Positions 52,259 through 54,632 of a stretch of 54,632 nt of DNA are shown in pieces; within the stretch, counting starts at the first letter, position 1; each line of letters starts with the position of its first letter. The stretch is from an uncultured Alistipes sp. (GTDB lineage: Bacteria; Bacteroidota; Bacteroidia; Bacteroidales; Rikenellaceae), in NCBI GenBank assembly GCA_944322375.1, contig CALUOX010000003.1:1-54632 (forward strand), written 5' to 3'. The notes beneath the pieces were generated by a model that did no database searches, was not told the DNA's origin, and was given only the letters and a program-made list of their open reading frames with translations. A program made the position numbers and the translations under genes.

Positions 52259-53632
52259 ATGACAGGCAAATCGAAACAACAACGAGTCCCGTTCGTGAGC
52301 AAGCTGGCTTACGGCATGGGCGATGTGGGGTGTAATTTCAGCTGGATGTTTGTCGGCAACTTCCTGATGATCTTCTATACGGACGTCTTCGGTATCGGCA
52401 TGGGGGCCGTGGCGACCCTGATGCTGGTATCCCGCATCTGGGACGCCGTCAATGACCCGATCGTCGGCGGACTCAGCGACAAGACGCATTCCCGCTGGGG
52501 CCGCTACCGCCCCTGGCTGCTCTTCGGCGCACCCCTGACGGCCATCGTGCTGGTCCTGACCTTCTGGGCGCACCCCGACTGGAGCCAGACCTCCAAGATC
52601 GTCTATATGGCCGTCACCTACTGCATCCTCGTATTGGGCTATACCTGTGTCAATATCCCCTACGGAACGTTGTGCGGGGCCATGACGCAGAACATCGACG
52701 AACGGGCGAAACTCAATACCTCGCGTTCGGTGAGCGCCATGATCGCCATCGGCATCATCAACATCGTGACAATCCCGCTCATTACGTTCTTCGGCAACGG
52801 CAATGCCCAGCGGGGATACCTCCTGACCGCCGTGCTCTACGGAGCAATCTTCGCCGCATGCCATATCTTCTGTTTCGCCAAGACCAGGGAGGTGGTTGAG
52901 GTGCCGCCGCAGCAGAAAATCCCCTGGCGAGTCCAGATTCGGACCGTCGTGAAGAATCGGCCCTACCTCTTGGCCCTGCTGGGACAGATGCTCTTCGGAT
53001 TCATCCTTTACGGACGAAACGCCGACATGCTCTACTATTTCACCTATGTGGAGGGCAATGCGGCGCTTTTCTCGTTCTATTCGCTGGCGATCATCGTCCC
53101 GTCGATCATCGGAGCGGCCTGTTTCCCGATCGTCTTCAGGTGGACCTTCAACAAGGGTTGGGCCGCTTCGGTATTTGCTTTTGGTACAGGCGTTACGATG
53201 ATTGCGCTCTATTTTTTCAGTCCGAATACATCGCCGGTACCGTTCTATCTCTTTGCGGCCCTGTCGCAATTCTTCTTCTCGGGATTCAATACGGCGATCT
53301 ATGCCATCATCCCCGATTGCGTGGAGTACGGCGAGTGGATTACGGGGGTGCGAAACGACGGTTTCCAGTATGCCTTCATCTCTTTGGGCAACAAGATCGG
53401 CATGGCCTTGGGAACCTCTCTGTTGGCCCTGGCGCTTGGATTGGCGGGGTACGAATCCAACGTGGCGCAGAATGACGAGGTGCTTTCGATCATGCGTCAT
53501 GCCTTCAGCACGATTCCCGGTGCGCTGTGGATCGTGACGGCTGCAGCGTTGTTTTTCTACAGGCTGAACAAGCGGACCTACAACCGTATCGTGGAGGTTA
53601 TCCGGCATCGGACCTCGAAACGGAAGTCCTGA
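52259..53632 (+). CDS. GPH-type (MelB-like) sugar:cation symporter
   Basis: Inner-membrane transporter of 457 residues with about 12 hydrophobic helices. Family signature 'DAVNDPIVGGLSDKTHSRWGRYRPW' (62-86) holds the Asp residues of the cation site known from MelB, and 'NIPYGTLCGAMTQNIDERAKLNTSR' is the conserved cytoplasmic loop. GPH transporters carry glycosides, pentosides or hexuronides with Na+ or H+. Diverges from the LacI-FAD gene and shares its operator-containing region, so it is probably in the same regulon. The ATG at 52259 fits the family N-terminus; an ATG nine codons upstream (52232) is possible. Confidence 0.93.
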   Translation: MTGKSKQQRVPFVSKLAYGMGDVGCNFSWMFVGNFLMIFYTDVFGIGMGAVATLMLVSRIWDAVNDPIVGGLSDKTHSRWGRYRPWLLFGAPLTAIVLVLTFWAHPDWSQTSKIVYMAVTYCILVLGYTCVNIPYGTLCGAMTQNIDERAKLNTSRSVSAMIAIGIINIVTIPLITFFGNGNAQRGYLLTAVLYGAIFAACHIFCFAKTREVVEVPPQQKIPWRVQIRTVVKNRPYLLALLGQMLFGFILYGRNADMLYYFTYVEGNAALFSFYSLAIIVPSIIGAACFPIVFRWTFNKGWAASVFAFGTGVTMIALYFFSPNTSPVPFYLFAALSQFFFSGFNTAIYAIIPDCVEYGEWITGVRNDGFQYAFISLGNKIGMALGTSLLALALGLAGYESNVAQNDEVLSIMRHAFSTIPGALWIVTAAALFFYRLNKRTYNRIVEVIRHRTSKRKS

Positions 53633-53694
53633 GAACTTGTAGGCTGTGAATGCGTGCCGGGAGGAGGCGAAGGTTGATTCCGGACGAGTGTTTT

Positions 53695-53737
53695 CGGATT
53701 GTACGGCTCGGCGCGGGAGCGTGCAATCCGATTTTTT
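53695..53737 (+). terminator. Terminator of the GPH transporter gene
   Basis: CGGATTG (53695-53701) pairs with CAATCCG (53724-53730), with ACG/CGT inside, followed by ATTTTTTG. About 60 bp past the stop codon. Confidence 0.85.
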
Positions 53738-54632
53738 GTGCGCCCCGGAGCTTCCTCAGGAGGCCCTGTACACTTGTACATGGGGCCGTCAGACACTTCG
53801 CTTCGCTCAAAGAATATTCCCGTGCTGCGGTTTATGTTGTCGGTGTGGTAAATGCAGCAGGCCTCGATGACATGTCCGGGTCGTGTCGATGCCGTGTGCT
53901 ACAACACGTTCGTACTGCAGACCGGGTGATTTTATATTACGGGCGTTTTCGGTTGAGCCCTGTCATGAGTTTGGCCGGTGCTGCCCGGGGAGGTCCGTAC
54001 GACCGGCAGGTGGAATGGGCTGCCGGCTGTTGGCGCAGGACCCTGTGGCGCAGGGATCTGCACGGAGAGCGTTGGTGACTGTGAATCATGTATCTTGGCT
54101 GTTTGACGGCATGATCTCATGTGCTGAGGAATTTTTGTGGAAACGGAATATGTTTCGTCGGTATTTGTCCGTTGTGGTAATATTTCCTATTTTTGTTAAA
54201 CCTTGGGGACGTCTCCGAACGAACATGTATGTTTTGACGACGGTGTATGCGTTCGGCTCTTGTGAGGAAATACGGCACGGATGCCAGGCGTCCGGGGCAA
54301 ACGAATTGCACGCGGTTTTTGCAGATGGAGAAGACAATATACATAATACATATCCGGGATCTCACGGCAGTCGAATGGGTCGCTGTGGTGCTGTCTGTTT
54401 GCTTTGTCTGATTTGAGTTCTGCCGTATGATCCCGATGAAAACAGGAAATAGCGGATTCGCCGTTCTTGATGACGGGAATCGATCCTTCCGGAATCTGAA
54501 ACATATATGGACGTGAAAACCTGCTTTATGATCCCGAACAGTTCAATCTGCAAATGTTCTCCTGTCTCTGAGGAGCGAGATCGGTCCTGGAAGGGAGATC
54601 GGTCCTGTCGTCCGGAAGAGGCCGACGGCCGG
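53738..54632 (+). other. Right-end region without a convincing gene; one candidate promoter
   Basis: All open frames here are short, overlap each other on both strands and lack family features. A hairpin built on two TGTACA words with flanking GGCCC/GGGCC is visible near 53760-53790. A consensus-like promoter, TTTG (54164-54167), 21 bp, TATTTTTG (54189-54196), points rightward, but the only frame after it (ATG 54226 to stop 54416, 63 codons) does not look like a known protein. It could serve a small RNA or a gene beyond the window. Confidence 0.5.

Noticed and set aside
52226..53608. 460-codon minus-strand open frame opposite the GPH transporter
   Set aside because: Highly charged shadow composition with no domain; the transporter frame has clear family motifs.
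53650..54416. Short overlapping frames at the right end as genes
   Set aside because: They overlap each other in several frames, cross the transporter terminator and lack any domain or signal.
1..54632. tRNA, rRNA or insertion-sequence remnants
   Set aside because: Reading the intergenic regions on both strands, I saw no cloverleaf with a TTCGANNC arm, no rRNA segment and no transposase-like frame; a covariance-model scan would be needed to be certain.

Overview
The window reads as chromosomal DNA of a Bacteroidota gut-type bacterium, most likely Alistipes or another Rikenellaceae member. This rests on SusC/SusD genes, a BACON lipoprotein, a Bat (MoxR/DUF58/VWA) operon, GC-rich coding sequence, promoters of the TAnnTTTG -7 type with TTG/TTTG about 19-21 bp upstream, and the lack of strong Shine-Dalgarno sequences. 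The genus is an inference; the phylum is secure. No rRNA, tRNA, insertion sequence, integrase or CRISPR array was recognised.

Left part (1-14 kb): a BACON lipoprotein, a TonB-dependent receptor behind a small Cys/His-rich exported protein, apbE with a lipid kinase, then the forward housekeeping genes rpsO-pnp, a TPR/OmpA-like lipoprotein and deoC. deoC is flanked by odd low-complexity DNA: a 46-47 bp tandem repeat upstream and a purine-rich tract downstream. An S1/P1-type nuclease follows on the minus strand.

14-24 kb (minus strand): a four-gene oxidoreductase/DUF1080 operon. It holds a two-domain DUF1080 lipoprotein, a Tat-exported Gfo/Idh/MocA dehydrogenase, a HEAT-repeat protein ending in DUF1080, and a leaderless Gfo/Idh/MocA dehydrogenase. 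This matches the 3-keto-glycoside route of glycan cleavage. A membrane-bound DUF6377-type regulator lies just upstream, followed by 82-bp direct repeats.

24-31 kb (minus strand): a Bat operon (MoxR, DUF58, BatD-like/DUF4381 protein, TPR protein, BatA, BatB) with an unusual gene order, then ferritin.

31.5-53.6 kb: the most unusual region. Eleven minus-strand genes run from 51601 down to 31584: a LacI regulator fused in frame to an FAD-dependent oxidoreductase, a stand-alone paralogue of that oxidoreductase, an SLC5-type symporter, a zinc polyol-type dehydrogenase, a fructokinase-like PfkB kinase, a histidine phosphatase, a calcineurin-like phosphoesterase, a lipoprotein, SusC, SusD and a second phosphoesterase. 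A GPH-type sugar transporter diverges from the fusion gene. Both sides of the divergent intergenic region carry an AAACGTTT palindrome abutting a -7 element, as expected for autoregulation by the fusion protein. I read this as a Sus-type uptake system for a phosphorylated glycan or polyol: outer-membrane capture, periplasmic dephosphorylation, symport, oxidation and phosphorylation, controlled by a candidate 'trigger enzyme'. SusC also carries a G9 tract in its signal-peptide codons that could switch it by slippage. The last ~1 kb holds no convincing gene.
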